Shown: positions 38,775-47,904, counted from the first letter of the stretch. The stretch: 64,000 nt of DNA from Massilia horti (GCF_004614195.1 NZ_SPUM01000007.1:1-64000); one strand, 5' to 3'. Translations and numbers: made by a program. The notes: generated by a model from the letters alone, not told the origin.

Positions 38775-40361
38775 TCAAACCAACGGGGGCGCGCTGCATT
38801 GCGTGCCTTTCTGCACCTTCTTGAGCCGCACGCCTGGCAAGGTACCCGCATAGCGACCATTTTCGATCACCGGCACGCCGTTGACCAGCAGGGTTTGCAC
38901 GCCACCCGACAGGGCGGTGGGATTGACGTAGTTGGCCACCGCCTTGAAGCGCTCGGGGTTGAAGATCACGATATCGGCAGCATAGCCGGCACGCAGAAAG
39001 CCGCGGCCTTCGAGGCCGATCACGCGCGCGGTATCACCCGTGCTACGGGCAATAAAGCGGCCTATGCTCATCGTTCCCTCGCGCACCAGATCGCTCCACG
39101 CCTTGGGGAATGAGGCGTACATGCGTGGATGGCCGGTGCTGCCGTCGGACCCAGTGACCACCCAGTCCTTGTAGGCAAAGGCCTTGATGTTCTCGGCGCT
39201 CATGTTGAACGAGGCCAAGTTGGCATCGCCTTTGCGCAGTGCCTCGATGGCCACCTTGGCCGGCGTCGTTCCCGACTCGCTCGCCAGCTGGGCCAAGGTC
39301 TTGCCAGCCGTGACGCCCGCATTGCCGACCACCCCGGTTACCAGCAGACGATCCGGGCCACCGCGGCCGGTAATATTCTCTTCAATGGCGCGTTCGATGT
39401 CTGCCGCTTGGGCCGGGTCGGCCAGGCGGCGGCGCAAGGCCTCCATGCCGCCATCGACTGCACTGCGCGGCAAGAGCGCGCTCGAAATCCGCGTGCCTGA
39501 GGCATCCCACGGGTACTGGTCTGCCGTGACCTGGCGCCCACGTGCACGCGCCTTTTCAATCCTGTCGATCATGGCCTCGGCCTTGCCCCACGCGGCAGGA
39601 CCGAGCGCCTTGATGTGCGACACGTGCAACGGCATGCCCGCCTTCTCGGTGATCTCGAGGGCTTCGTCCAGGGCGCCGACCACACCGATGCCGCTATTGC
39701 CTTCCACGCGCAGGTGGGTGTCGTAATAGCCGCCCATCTTGGCGGCGACGCTGGCCAGGGCGATGACTTCGTCCGTCGCGGCAAAGCTTTGCGGGGCGTA
39801 ATACAAGCCGGTCGAAAAGCCAAAGGCACCGTCACACATATCGCGTGCCACAGCCTGCTGCATTTGCGTGAGCTCTGCGCTAGTTGCCGCACGGTCCACA
39901 TCCCCAATCACGGCGCGCCGGATGCGGCCAAAGCCGCTCAGCACCGCATAGTTGGTGCCGGCGGCCGCGCCGGGGCGCTTGGCCTCGCTCAGGCCGTCAC
40001 CATCATTACCGACGACAACAGTGGAGACACCCTGGAAGGCCCAGGCCAAATTGGCGCGCTTGTCCGCGTCCGGGGAGGTGAGCGCGGCGTTGGCATGCGT
40101 GTGCGGGTCGATAAAACCCGGCGCCACAATCATCCCGCGAGCGTCGATGGTGCGGCGCGCGCTTGCCCTTTGGGCCAGCCACGGCTCCACGGCGACGATG
40201 CGGTCGCCCTGAATGGCGATGGCCACGCCGTCCAGCGTGCGGCCATCACCGTCGACCACCTGGCCATTGACGATCAGCAGGTCGTAAAGCGGCGGTGAGG
40301 CCGCCGGGGCAACATTGGCAACGAGCGCCAGGGCGCTCAACAGGCTGGCTTTAATCAGCAT
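38775..40361 (-). CDS. N-acyl-D-amino-acid deacylase (D-aminoacylase), exported
   Basis: Amidohydrolase-superfamily enzyme of 528 aa that releases D-amino acids from N-acylated forms. It has a signal peptide (cleavage near APA-ASP, about residue 21), so periplasmic. It shows the metal motif PGFIDPHTHAN (H87, H89), the family GAFGFSTGLYYAP stretch, THLRVEGN and HVSHIKALG. Near the C-terminus VVTGSDGSTGHPR and FLRAGYAADIVIFNPERF are typical of D-aminoacylases. The start overlaps the stop of the M14 gene by 11 bp. It is the last gene of the cargo operon inside the tRNA-Leu element. Confidence 0.9.
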   Translation of the reverse strand: MLIKASLLSALALVANVAPAASPPLYDLLIVNGQVVDGDGRTLDGVAIAIQGDRIVAVEPWLAQRASARRTIDARGMIVAPGFIDPHTHANAALTSPDADKRANLAWAFQGVSTVVVGNDGDGLSEAKRPGAAAGTNYAVLSGFGRIRRAVIGDVDRAATSAELTQMQQAVARDMCDGAFGFSTGLYYAPQSFAATDEVIALASVAAKMGGYYDTHLRVEGNSGIGVVGALDEALEITEKAGMPLHVSHIKALGPAAWGKAEAMIDRIEKARARGRQVTADQYPWDASGTRISSALLPRSAVDGGMEALRRRLADPAQAADIERAIEENITGRGGPDRLLVTGVVGNAGVTAGKTLAQLASESGTTPAKVAIEALRKGDANLASFNMSAENIKAFAYKDWVVTGSDGSTGHPRMYASFPKAWSDLVREGTMSIGRFIARSTGDTARVIGLEGRGFLRAGYAADIVIFNPERFKAVANYVNPTALSGGVQTLLVNGVPVIENGRYAGTLPGVRLKKVQKGTQCSAPPLV

Positions 40362-41586
40362 CGCCCAAGAGGGTGCTCATCATCGCTTCAGCCGCGGCGC
40401 GGGCATCGCGCCGGATCACCTCGACATTGGTCTCGTCACCAATTTCGTAAGTGGCGGTCGGCACTTTGTAGTACTCGTAGACCCAGGACTTGGCGGTCGG
40501 CAGGCCAGGGTTATGGCCCGGCTCGATACGCAGTTTCTTGTCGGGCACCAGGGCCTGATAGGCCGTCAACCACTTGCGGGTGAAGCCCGCCGGGCTGGTC
40601 ACCGCATCGTCGGTCAGGGTGTAGACCGTGTCGTAATGGGTCGAGTGGAAATCGAGGAATAAACGCAGGCGCTGCTCCGGCGCCTTGTTCAGGGTTTCCA
40701 GCAGGCCGCGCATCAATTGTGTTTCGGGCTGGGCAAAGGGACCCCAGTCGCGATTGAGGTCGGTCTGGCCCAGATTGTGGCGCCAATGGCCACGCGCCAC
40801 GCCGTCGGGATTGAGCAGGGGAATGGCCTCGGTCGTGTAGCGCGAGCGGTAGCTACGTGCCAAGGTGTCGTTTTCCAGCAGACGATCCACAAAGGCCTGC
40901 ATGGCGATCGCGCCCGTGGTCTCGGGCGGATGCTGGCGACCAGTCAACACCACATTGCGCGAAGTGGTCGCGCCCGGTTCACGGATGGTGATCTTCTCGA
41001 TCGGCCGCCCTTCGCGCGATTTGCCGAGCAGGCCACGATTGACCGTTGGCAATTGGGCGACGCGATCCAGCCACGCCGTGTAATCTTTGGATACCAGCAA
41101 GGGCTGGGCCGCAATCTGCGTTTTGCCAGCAGGGATGGTTAGCTGGATTGTCGCGCTCGGGATCGGCTTCCCGTTCCCGGACGTTTTCCCCTTCGCGTTA
41201 TTGACGCTAACATCCGCGAGCGGAATGGCTTGCCAATCCGATCCTTCTGCGCGGAATTTCGGACGATAGCGGTGGCCACAAATGCTGTAGTCCAATTCGA
41301 TCGTCACCTGCTGGCTTTGACTGCTGCTGAGCTGAAAAGCGTACCAGGGGCTGCAGTTTGTGACCTGGGCGTCTTCCGGCGTGATCGTCAGCTTGAAGTG
41401 GCCGCGCTTGACCACTTCGCAACGGGCAAATGCGCCACCTTCAAAGTCGCCCGAAATGGTCGTCGCTTCGTCACTGCAGGTGCTACTGGTTCCCTGGGAC
41501 GGCGCGGCGGCGGCGGGCAGCGCCGTGAGCACGCTGCCCGCCAATGCCCCAATCACGTACACGTACTTATGGTTCTCAAAAAGCAT
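40351..41586 (-). CDS. M14-family zinc carboxypeptidase, exported (cytosolic-carboxypeptidase-like subgroup)
   Basis: A 411-aa peptidase with a signal peptide (cleavage near AAA-APS, about residue 28). A beta-sandwich N-domain (about 35-165) precedes the catalytic domain. Ligands and catalytic residues are visible: H219 and E222 in RQHPPE, H314 in DFHST, and a catalytic Glu in TYEIGDE (E381). The N-domain plus short catalytic core resembles the Nna1/CCP-like branch, whose bacterial members trim C-terminal residues from peptides. It overlaps the D-aminoacylase gene and follows the TonB receptor after 32 bp, so all three act together, presumably on an imported peptide. Confidence 0.88.
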   Translation of the reverse strand: MLFENHKYVYVIGALAGSVLTALPAAAAPSQGTSSTCSDEATTISGDFEGGAFARCEVVKRGHFKLTITPEDAQVTNCSPWYAFQLSSSQSQQVTIELDYSICGHRYRPKFRAEGSDWQAIPLADVSVNNAKGKTSGNGKPIPSATIQLTIPAGKTQIAAQPLLVSKDYTAWLDRVAQLPTVNRGLLGKSREGRPIEKITIREPGATTSRNVVLTGRQHPPETTGAIAMQAFVDRLLENDTLARSYRSRYTTEAIPLLNPDGVARGHWRHNLGQTDLNRDWGPFAQPETQLMRGLLETLNKAPEQRLRLFLDFHSTHYDTVYTLTDDAVTSPAGFTRKWLTAYQALVPDKKLRIEPGHNPGLPTAKSWVYEYYKVPTATYEIGDETNVEVIRRDARAAAEAMMSTLLGDAD

Positions 41587-41618
41587 GTCTGGTTCGCTCC
41601 TCTAGCTGGCGTGCACGA

Positions 41619-44603
41619 TTACAGCGTGCGCGCGATCTCGATGTACACGTAACGGCCAACGGCATCGTGCAAGGCGCCGTTAAAGCCGAAGTTCGACGAG
41701 GTGATCGGCGGGGCCTTATCGAACAGATTACGCGCGCCGAGGCGCAATTCGGCACCGCTCAGCAAGCCACCGTCCTTGGCCATCCGCAGCTGGGTGTAGG
41801 CAGCCGCCGTGGTGAAGCTCGGCACTTTGTAGTACGAGCCATTCACCAGGGCCGTGCCGGTGTCGTAGTAAGAACCAACGCTGGTGACATTCAGGCCGAC
41901 CGTGACCGGGCCTTTGTTCCAAGTGAAATTGCTGCCCCAACGCCAGCGCGGGTTCGCACCTTGGCCGATCAGGTCGCCGGCTCGGGTGATGGTGATCCCG
42001 GTGCCGAGTTTGCCCGCATCGTTCGCGTCCATCAGCATTTGCTGGATCTCCGACGGCGCCTGGTAGAACGTGACCAGCTTGGCGACGCTGGCTGCCATGC
42101 GGAAGCGGCCATTCTTGGTAGTGCCGCTATCGAGGTTGACGGCGAAGTCCCAGCCCTTCATCGTGCGCGGGCCCAGGTTGAAGTAGTTGTCGTTGATGTA
42201 GTCCACCGTGCCGATCACCTGCGTACCCACCGGTGCGAGGCGTACCACGTTCGGGTTCGAGCTGCCGTTCTGGCGCAGGTAGTAGTCATAAAGGAGCTGG
42301 TTCTGGCCACCCAGAATCCCGATCACACCGGTCGACTTGAGTTGCCAGAAGTCGAAGGTGGTGCCCAGCCATTTGAACGGTTGCAGCGCCAGGCCGGCCG
42401 AAGACGTTTCCGAATTTTCGGGCTTGAGTTGGTTGTTACCGGCACGCACTTCGAGCGACGAGGCGCCCCCACAGGTCCCGCCATTCAGGCGGCAAGCGGC
42501 CCAGTCCGTCCGCGTATTCGACACCGAGCTGCCTTCGCTATAGAACTGCGGCAGATTCGGCGCACGGAAGCTCTTCGACCACGAGCCACGCAAACGGACT
42601 CCAGGCATGACTTCCAACAGGGCCGCAACTTTCGGCTTGGCCACATTGCCAAAGTCCGAGTAGCGTTCGGCACGGCCGGCAATTTGCAGGTCGAGCGAGC
42701 GGATGGCCGGGATGCCCATCTCGGGGTTGACTACCGGCACAGCCAGTTCGGCGTAGGCGCCGATCACATTGCGGCTAGCCTTCACGTCCGGCGAGGCGCT
42801 GGCGCCCATGATGTCGGTGTCATACGCGCGGCCGGTGACGGAGTCGGTGTACTTGATGGTGCCGTCCAGACGTGCATCGCGGTCGTCGCTGTAGGTTTCA
42901 CGACGCCATTCCGCACCCGTGGCCAGGCCCACATCGCCGCTCTTCAGGCTGAACAACTTGGGCGTGGTAAAGCGCGCATCCCAGGTGGTCAGCGAGGTCG
43001 TGCTGATGCGGTGCACTTCGACCAGGAAGGGGTCGATCGAGGAACGTGGGTTGGACGTGCCGTCACCGAGCGAGTACGTACCCTGGGTACCGCCATTGAA
43101 GGGGTTGTAGGCCTCGGCCGTTTTCAGGCCCAACTGCTTTTGGAACAGCGTGTTGCTGATCGCATTGTGGGTGTTGTCGTCGGTGCGGGCACGCGCATAG
43201 GAGAAGGCGCTCTCCCACTTGAACTCACCAAGGTCGCCACGCAGTCCGAGCAGGCCGCGGCCCATATCGTCCGAAACCGTATAGGTGCGCGGGCCGGTAT
43301 CGACCGGGCGGTAGTTGGTAATGCGGATCGGCAGGCCCTCGGCCGGCACGCCCGTCAGGTTGGGCAGGCGGTTCGGGCTGCTGCTCGGGCCGAACGGGTT
43401 CCAATAGTTCGATGCCGGGATGGTGATCACGGCGCTCGAGATCGGCGCCGACTGTTCGCGCATCCCTCTGAGTTTGGCCTGATAGTAATTGGCTTCACCA
43501 AACAGCTCGTTCTCCCCCAGGGGCTGGCGGAAGCTGCTAAAGGCATTAAAGCGGTCGAGCCCACCGCGGATCGAACGATCCGGGTTCTCGTCGTAGCGCA
43601 GGGGACGGTCGGCGGCGCCGGTGATGCCGCCACTCTTCAGGCACAGGTTGCTGTTGTAGACGGTGCTCGAGCAGCCAGCGTCCGTGTTGCTGGTCGGCTC
43701 CACGTGGAAGACGCCGCTCGACGTCAGGGTGGCCGTGCCCTGCTTCACGGTGGCCGTCGCACCCGTGGCCGTGACGGCCGTGAACGAGCCCCACGGCGAA
43801 CTGGTGGTGCGGTTGTCGAAACCGGTGTCGGCCGACCAATCCGTACCGGCCATGTCCGGCAGATGGTTTTCACTGGCCGAGAACGAACGCTCACTGGCCA
43901 TCAGCGGCGTACGCTTGGTGTAACTGGCGAACATTTGGACATTGCCGCCGCCAGTCGTATCCATCCCGGCCTTGATGGCGCCGCTCGTTTCGTCCATGCC
44001 CTTGGCCGAGCCATAGCGGCCTTGCAGGCGCACGCCCTTGAATTTTTGGTCAGTGAGGACGTTGACCACGCCGGCCACGGCATCCGAGCCGTAGAGGGCA
44101 GCGGCCCCGTCGCGCAGCACCTCGATCCGGCTGACGGCACCGACGGGCAGGGAATTGGTATTGGCGGTTTGGACCGGAACAAAGTTCTCGGTCTGGGTGC
44201 CCGGGGTCAGGATCAGGCGCCGGTCGTTCACCAGCACCAGGGTGTTGCCCGTGCCAACGCCGCGCAGATTGATCGAGGCATTGTCGCCACGGGCATCGTT
44301 CAGGTTACCGGTGGTGCGCGCCTCCTGGAAGTTCACATCGCCCGCCTGCGGCAGCGAGCGGAACAGATCATCGCCCGAGACACTGCCGACGGCGTCGATC
44401 TGGGCGGCATCGATGATGGAGACGGGAAGTGCTTCTTGCGTTCGTGTGTTGGCAATCCGCGAGCCGGTGATGGTCACACTTTGGACTGGCGCCGCAGCCT
44501 CGCCGCTGGGCGGCGGGGCAGTCTGAGCCTGTGCTGGGCTGTCGACCGCAGCCAGTACAGTTGATGCAAGGATGGTGAATGTCGCAGAACGTATCTTCTT
44601 CAT
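41619..44603 (-). CDS. TonB-dependent receptor, cargo of the tRNA-Leu element
   Basis: Outer-membrane transporter of 994 aa. It has a signal peptide (to about 27, AQA-QTA), then a TonB-box-like region and plug at about 40-190 (VTITGSRIANTRTQEALPVSIID, INLRGVGTGNTLVLVNDRRLI, RIEVLRDGAAALYGSDAVAGVVNV) and a large barrel. The style is that of the long receptors common in sphingomonads and xanthomonads for peptide or glycan uptake, with no STN domain. The terminal residue is Leu (IARTL). ATG 44603 has AGGGG 7 bases upstream. It is the first gene of the leftward cargo operon; tandem 15-bp repeats lie 44 bp upstream. Confidence 0.9.
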   Translation of the reverse strand: MKKIRSATFTILASTVLAAVDSPAQAQTAPPPSGEAAAPVQSVTITGSRIANTRTQEALPVSIIDAAQIDAVGSVSGDDLFRSLPQAGDVNFQEARTTGNLNDARGDNASINLRGVGTGNTLVLVNDRRLILTPGTQTENFVPVQTANTNSLPVGAVSRIEVLRDGAAALYGSDAVAGVVNVLTDQKFKGVRLQGRYGSAKGMDETSGAIKAGMDTTGGGNVQMFASYTKRTPLMASERSFSASENHLPDMAGTDWSADTGFDNRTTSSPWGSFTAVTATGATATVKQGTATLTSSGVFHVEPTSNTDAGCSSTVYNSNLCLKSGGITGAADRPLRYDENPDRSIRGGLDRFNAFSSFRQPLGENELFGEANYYQAKLRGMREQSAPISSAVITIPASNYWNPFGPSSSPNRLPNLTGVPAEGLPIRITNYRPVDTGPRTYTVSDDMGRGLLGLRGDLGEFKWESAFSYARARTDDNTHNAISNTLFQKQLGLKTAEAYNPFNGGTQGTYSLGDGTSNPRSSIDPFLVEVHRISTTSLTTWDARFTTPKLFSLKSGDVGLATGAEWRRETYSDDRDARLDGTIKYTDSVTGRAYDTDIMGASASPDVKASRNVIGAYAELAVPVVNPEMGIPAIRSLDLQIAGRAERYSDFGNVAKPKVAALLEVMPGVRLRGSWSKSFRAPNLPQFYSEGSSVSNTRTDWAACRLNGGTCGGASSLEVRAGNNQLKPENSETSSAGLALQPFKWLGTTFDFWQLKSTGVIGILGGQNQLLYDYYLRQNGSSNPNVVRLAPVGTQVIGTVDYINDNYFNLGPRTMKGWDFAVNLDSGTTKNGRFRMAASVAKLVTFYQAPSEIQQMLMDANDAGKLGTGITITRAGDLIGQGANPRWRWGSNFTWNKGPVTVGLNVTSVGSYYDTGTALVNGSYYKVPSFTTAAAYTQLRMAKDGGLLSGAELRLGARNLFDKAPPITSSNFGFNGALHDAVGRYVYIEIARTL

Positions 44604-44646
44604 GGCAGCCCCTGAGTTATCGAACTAGCCATTTTGCGGCAGCAGC

Positions 44647-44710
44647 CAACATTCAGTCAAGCAACATTCAGTCAAGCCAAGCAACATTCAGTCAAGCAAC
44701 ATTCAGTCAA
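44647..44710. repeat. Tandem 15-bp repeats (CAACATTCAGTCAAG), four copies
   Basis: Four units of CAACATTCAGTCAAG occur at 44647, 44662, 44682 and 44697 (the last lacks its final G), arranged two-by-two with a 5-bp CCAAG between pairs. They lie between the divergently oriented TonB receptor and integrase remnant. They could be integrase arm-type sites or an operator array for the receptor. They are not CRISPR repeats: there are no spacers. Confidence 0.85.
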
Positions 44711-44774
44711 TATTTATCAGGTCATAGGAGAGCAGTCTCTTCAGACTCGGTTACTGACGTGCGAGAATTTCAAC

Positions 44775-45035
44775 ATCGCGCGTGCGCTTGCCATTGCGCA
44801 AAATCCAGATATGGTGGTGGCGATCCGCGAGTTCCAATTCCGAGACTTACGCGCTAAGGCGGGTACCGACAAGGAAGAACAGCAGGGGATGCACGCAGCC
44901 AAAGATCAGCTCGGTCATGCCTCAGAGACAATGACACGGCGCTACATACGCTATCGGAAGGGAAACTATGTTGAAGCCGGCCAGGTAGATTTTGCGGGAA
45001 AGAGGCCGTTTTTTGCGGAAAAGCCTTCAAAGTAG
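44775..45035 (+). pseudogene. C-terminal remnant of a tyrosine-recombinase integrase
   Basis: The last 85 or so codons of this frame encode REFQFRDLRAKAGTDKEE and QLGHASETMTRRYIR, the C-terminal catalytic part of phage-type tyrosine integrases (HxLR-like box, LGH and the Tyr nucleophile). The N-terminal arm-binding and most of the catalytic domain, including the first Arg, are missing, and no plausible start exists. The first conserved residues appear near 44775; upstream sequence is repeat DNA. It lies 31 bp from the tRNA-Leu 3' end, as expected for the integrase of this element. Confidence 0.8.
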
Positions 45036-45066
45036 CCTCATCCGCTGGAACCCGCATGGATACTAA

Positions 45067-45151
45067 TGGTGCCGGGAGCCGGAATCGAACCGGCACGCCT
45101 TGCGGCGCGGGATTTTGAGTCCCGTGCGTCTACCTATTCCGCCATCCCGGC
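45067..45151 (-). tRNA. tRNA-Leu (anticodon CAA)
   Basis: The reverse complement folds as a complete class II tRNA: acceptor GCCGGGA/TCCCGGC, discriminator A, encoded CCA, D arm, anticodon stem CGGGA/TCCCG with loop CTCAAAA (anticodon CAA, rc of 45115-45117), a long variable arm and T arm GTTCGATTC. Length 85 nt with CCA. Its 3' half is duplicated at 38680-38727; it is the intact end of the integrated element. Confidence 0.96.
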
Positions 45152-45292
45152 GACGCCCCCGCATTATCCTCGATTTGGATTGCTCGGGCAACAGTTTCCC
45201 GGCAGAGGGAACACGGCAGTGTCCGCCAGCCGCGTTAAAGCGTATCATCCCGGATTCCCCAGAAACAGAGCCGTCCCCGGACGGCGGACACA

Positions 45293-47260
45293 ATGAAGAA
45301 CAAGAAGATTCGCGAACTAATCCTCGGCAAGGCGCTCGACCCCCTGAAAAGCGAGACCCGCCACTCGATGGCGCTGGTGGCCTTTTTGGCCTGGGTCGGT
45401 CTGGGAGCCGACGGCCTGTCGTCGTCGTCCTATGGCCCCGAAGAGACCTTCCGCGCCCTCGGCACCCACACCCACCTTGGCCTGTACATGGCGATCGCCA
45501 CCGCCCTCACGGTGTTTGTCATCGCGCTTGCATACAACCAGGTGATCGAGCTGTTCCCCACCGGCGGTGGCGGCTACCGCGTCGCGACCAAGCTGGTCGG
45601 ACCTTACCTGGGCCTGATTTCCGGCTGCGCCCTGATCCTCGACTATGTGCTGACGATCGCGATCTCGATTGCGTCCGGGGTCGACGCGCTCGCATCCTTC
45701 CTGCCGCTCGGGTTCCAGCCATACAAGCTATGGGCCGAGGCCTTCTTCATCGCCACGCTGATCGTGATGAACCTGCGCGGGCTGAAGGAGGCGATCCAGA
45801 TCCTGCTGCCGATCTTCGCCGGGTTCGTGGCCACCCACCTGGTGCTGATCGTGTACGGCATCGTCTCCCATGCCTCCCACCTGCCGCAGCTCGTGCCCAG
45901 CACAATCGCCGAAACGCGCGAGCTGGCCGGCAGCATCGGCTGGGCCGGCGTGGCCGGGATGCTGATGCTGGCCTATTCGCAGGGCGGCGGTACCTACACC
46001 GGACTGGAGGCGGTATCGAACAACGTCAACCTGCTGGCCGAGCCGCGCGTGCGCACCGGGAAGATGACCATGCTGTACATGGCGCTGTCGCTGGCCATCA
46101 CCGCCGGCGGCATCATCCTGCTGTATTTGCTGTGGGATGCGCGCGCGGTGCCGGGGGAGACGCTTAACGCCTCGACCTTCAAGGCGATCATCGCGAGCAT
46201 GGGCTTCGGCAGTCCCGTGCTCGACCAGGCGCTGCTGGTCGTGGTGCTCGCGTTCGAGGCGGGCCTGTTGTTTGTGGCCGCCAACACCGGCTTTCTCGGC
46301 GGTCCGGCGGTGCTGGCGAACATGGCTGGCGACTCCTGGATGCCGCACCAGTTCCGCTACCTGTCCTCGCGCCTGGTGACCCAAAACGGCATCGTCGTGA
46401 TGGGCATCGCCGCGCTGTCGATCCTGTTCTGGACCGGCGGCCAGGTCACGCTGCTGGTGGTGCTGTATTCGATCTCGGTGTTCCTGACCTTCGCAATCTC
46501 GCTGTTCGGCCTGTGCCTGTACTGGTGGCAGAACCGCAAGCGCCAGGACAACCTGCCCTGGGTGCGTCGTTTCCTGCTGTCGCTGCTGGGCTTTTTGATC
46601 TGCGCCAGCATCCTGCTGGTGCTGCTGGTGGAGCGTTTTGCGCAGGGTGGCTGGGCCACCGCCGTGATCATCGCCGCGATTGCGGGCCTGTGCATCCTGG
46701 TGCGTAACCACTATCGCAAGACCAAGCGTGCGATCCGCTCGGTGGACCGGGTGTTCGCCAACCAGCCGTTCGGCCCTTTGGCCGGCACGGTCGAACCCGA
46801 TCCTCAGGCGCAGACCGCGGTGTTCATCGTCGGCACTTCACGCGGCGGCGGTCTGCACGCGCTGCTGTGGGTGCTGCGCATGTTCCCGGACCATTTCAAG
46901 AATTTCGTGTTCGTCAATGCCCGCACCGTCGACGCCCATGTCTATGGCGGTGATGGGGCGGTGGAAAAGATGCGCGAGGACGCCGCCAAAACGCTCGAGT
47001 ATTTTGTCGATTTCTGCCACAGCCACGGGATGGCGTCGTCCTCGTACATCGGTTTTGGCACAGATGCGGTGGACGAGGTGACCCGGATGTGCGAGCAGAT
47101 CAGCCAGGAATTCCCGAATGCGATCTTCTTCACCAGCAAGCTGATCTTCGCGAAGGACAATTGGCTGATCCGGCTGCTGCACAACCAGGCGGCACTGGCG
47201 GTGCAGCGGCGGCTGCACCTGGAAGGCCTGCAGATGGTGATCCTGCCGATGAAGGTTTAA
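45293..47260 (+). CDS. APC-superfamily permease, KimA-like, with C-terminal cytoplasmic domain
   Basis: Inner-membrane transporter of 655 aa. About twelve TM helices span residues 25-480, with the APC unwound-helix signatures GLGADGLSSSSYGPEE (TM1) and YSQGGGTYTGLEAVSNN (TM6). From about 500 a soluble domain follows (VFIVGTSRGGGLHALLWV), resembling a universal-stress-protein-like fold. This layout fits the KimA/YdaO potassium transporter branch better than classical amino-acid permeases; the substrate is inferred. The start ATG at 45293 is close behind the tRNA-Leu 5' flank. A weak hairpin with TTTT follows the stop at 47270-47287. Confidence 0.83.
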   Translation: MKNKKIRELILGKALDPLKSETRHSMALVAFLAWVGLGADGLSSSSYGPEETFRALGTHTHLGLYMAIATALTVFVIALAYNQVIELFPTGGGGYRVATKLVGPYLGLISGCALILDYVLTIAISIASGVDALASFLPLGFQPYKLWAEAFFIATLIVMNLRGLKEAIQILLPIFAGFVATHLVLIVYGIVSHASHLPQLVPSTIAETRELAGSIGWAGVAGMLMLAYSQGGGTYTGLEAVSNNVNLLAEPRVRTGKMTMLYMALSLAITAGGIILLYLLWDARAVPGETLNASTFKAIIASMGFGSPVLDQALLVVVLAFEAGLLFVAANTGFLGGPAVLANMAGDSWMPHQFRYLSSRLVTQNGIVVMGIAALSILFWTGGQVTLLVVLYSISVFLTFAISLFGLCLYWWQNRKRQDNLPWVRRFLLSLLGFLICASILLVLLVERFAQGGWATAVIIAAIAGLCILVRNHYRKTKRAIRSVDRVFANQPFGPLAGTVEPDPQAQTAVFIVGTSRGGGLHALLWVLRMFPDHFKNFVFVNARTVDAHVYGGDGAVEKMREDAAKTLEYFVDFCHSHGMASSSYIGFGTDAVDEVTRMCEQISQEFPNAIFFTSKLIFAKDNWLIRLLHNQAALAVQRRLHLEGLQMVILPMKV

Positions 47261-47267
47261 GAGTGTT

Positions 47268-47711
47268 CTAGCACGCGATGTGCTTTTGCAGCGCGACCAG
47301 CGTGGTGAACGGGCCGACGATTTCCAGGCTGTTGTCGCGCACCGTCACCGCGATTTCCTCGCGGCTGCCGGCGCGGTAGCGCACCGCGCCCGGGCCGCCG
47401 CCGGCTTGCGCATAGCCCAGCGCGCCGAGCGTCTGGTCCAGGGTGCCGACCATGTGGCGCGCGTCAAAGCGGGTGTTCACCACGAGCCGCCCGGGCGCGC
47501 CCACCAGAACCGGCAACAGGCCGCCGGCCAGCACCGGGACGACGATGTAGACCAGCGGGGCGGCCGGATCGAGCAGGTGGAACGCGACGATGATCGCTGG
47601 CAGGCCCAGCGCCAGGGTCAGGCCGAACAGCACCACCCGGCGCACGGCCGCCGCCGAATACAGAAGACGTGAAGCATCGCGCGCCACTGCGGAAATGGTA
47701 ACGTTCTTCAT
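47268..47711 (-). CDS. Membrane protein of unknown function
   Basis: A 147-aa protein with two hydrophobic helices (about 26-46 and 50-70) and a soluble C-terminal half that looks alpha/beta (VNTRFDARHMVGTLDQTLGALGY, then a beta strand pair with VRYRAGSREEIAVTVRD). A strong ribosome site (AAGGAGAG) precedes ATG 47711. It converges on the permease gene with stops 7 bp apart. I recognise no family. Confidence 0.7.
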   Translation of the reverse strand: MKNVTISAVARDASRLLYSAAAVRRVVLFGLTLALGLPAIIVAFHLLDPAAPLVYIVVPVLAGGLLPVLVGAPGRLVVNTRFDARHMVGTLDQTLGALGYAQAGGGPGAVRYRAGSREEIAVTVRDNSLEIVGPFTTLVALQKHIAC

Positions 47712-47871
47712 CGTGGCTCTCCTTGTCGCTGGACGAACCGGTCCGGTCCTTTATCATTCTGTACGCTGAGGCCGGCGATGGTTTGATATTTCTCAAATGC
47801 CATGCTTTTTCGAAATGCACAGAATGTAACGGATGACACCTCCGGGGGGGCGCTCGGCGGCCTGCAGAAAG

Positions 47872-47904
47872 CAAAAGAGCCGCGCCAGTTGCCTGGCGCG
47901 GCTC
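47872..47904 (-). terminator. Strong intrinsic terminator of the GT39-type gene
   Basis: On the minus strand a perfect 12-bp stem GAGCCGCGCCAG / CTGGCGCGGCTC with a GCAA loop is followed by TTTT and a T-rich tail. It lies 22 bases after the glycosyltransferase stop codon. Confidence 0.9.

Noticed and set aside
41544-44564. A 1006-codon plus-strand frame opposite the cargo TonB receptor
   Set aside because: The minus strand holds a complete receptor with signal peptide and plug motifs. The plus frame has no recognisable family.
44647-44710. A CRISPR array
   Set aside because: The 15-bp units are directly adjacent or separated by 5 bp, with no 30-bp-scale spacers and no cas genes.
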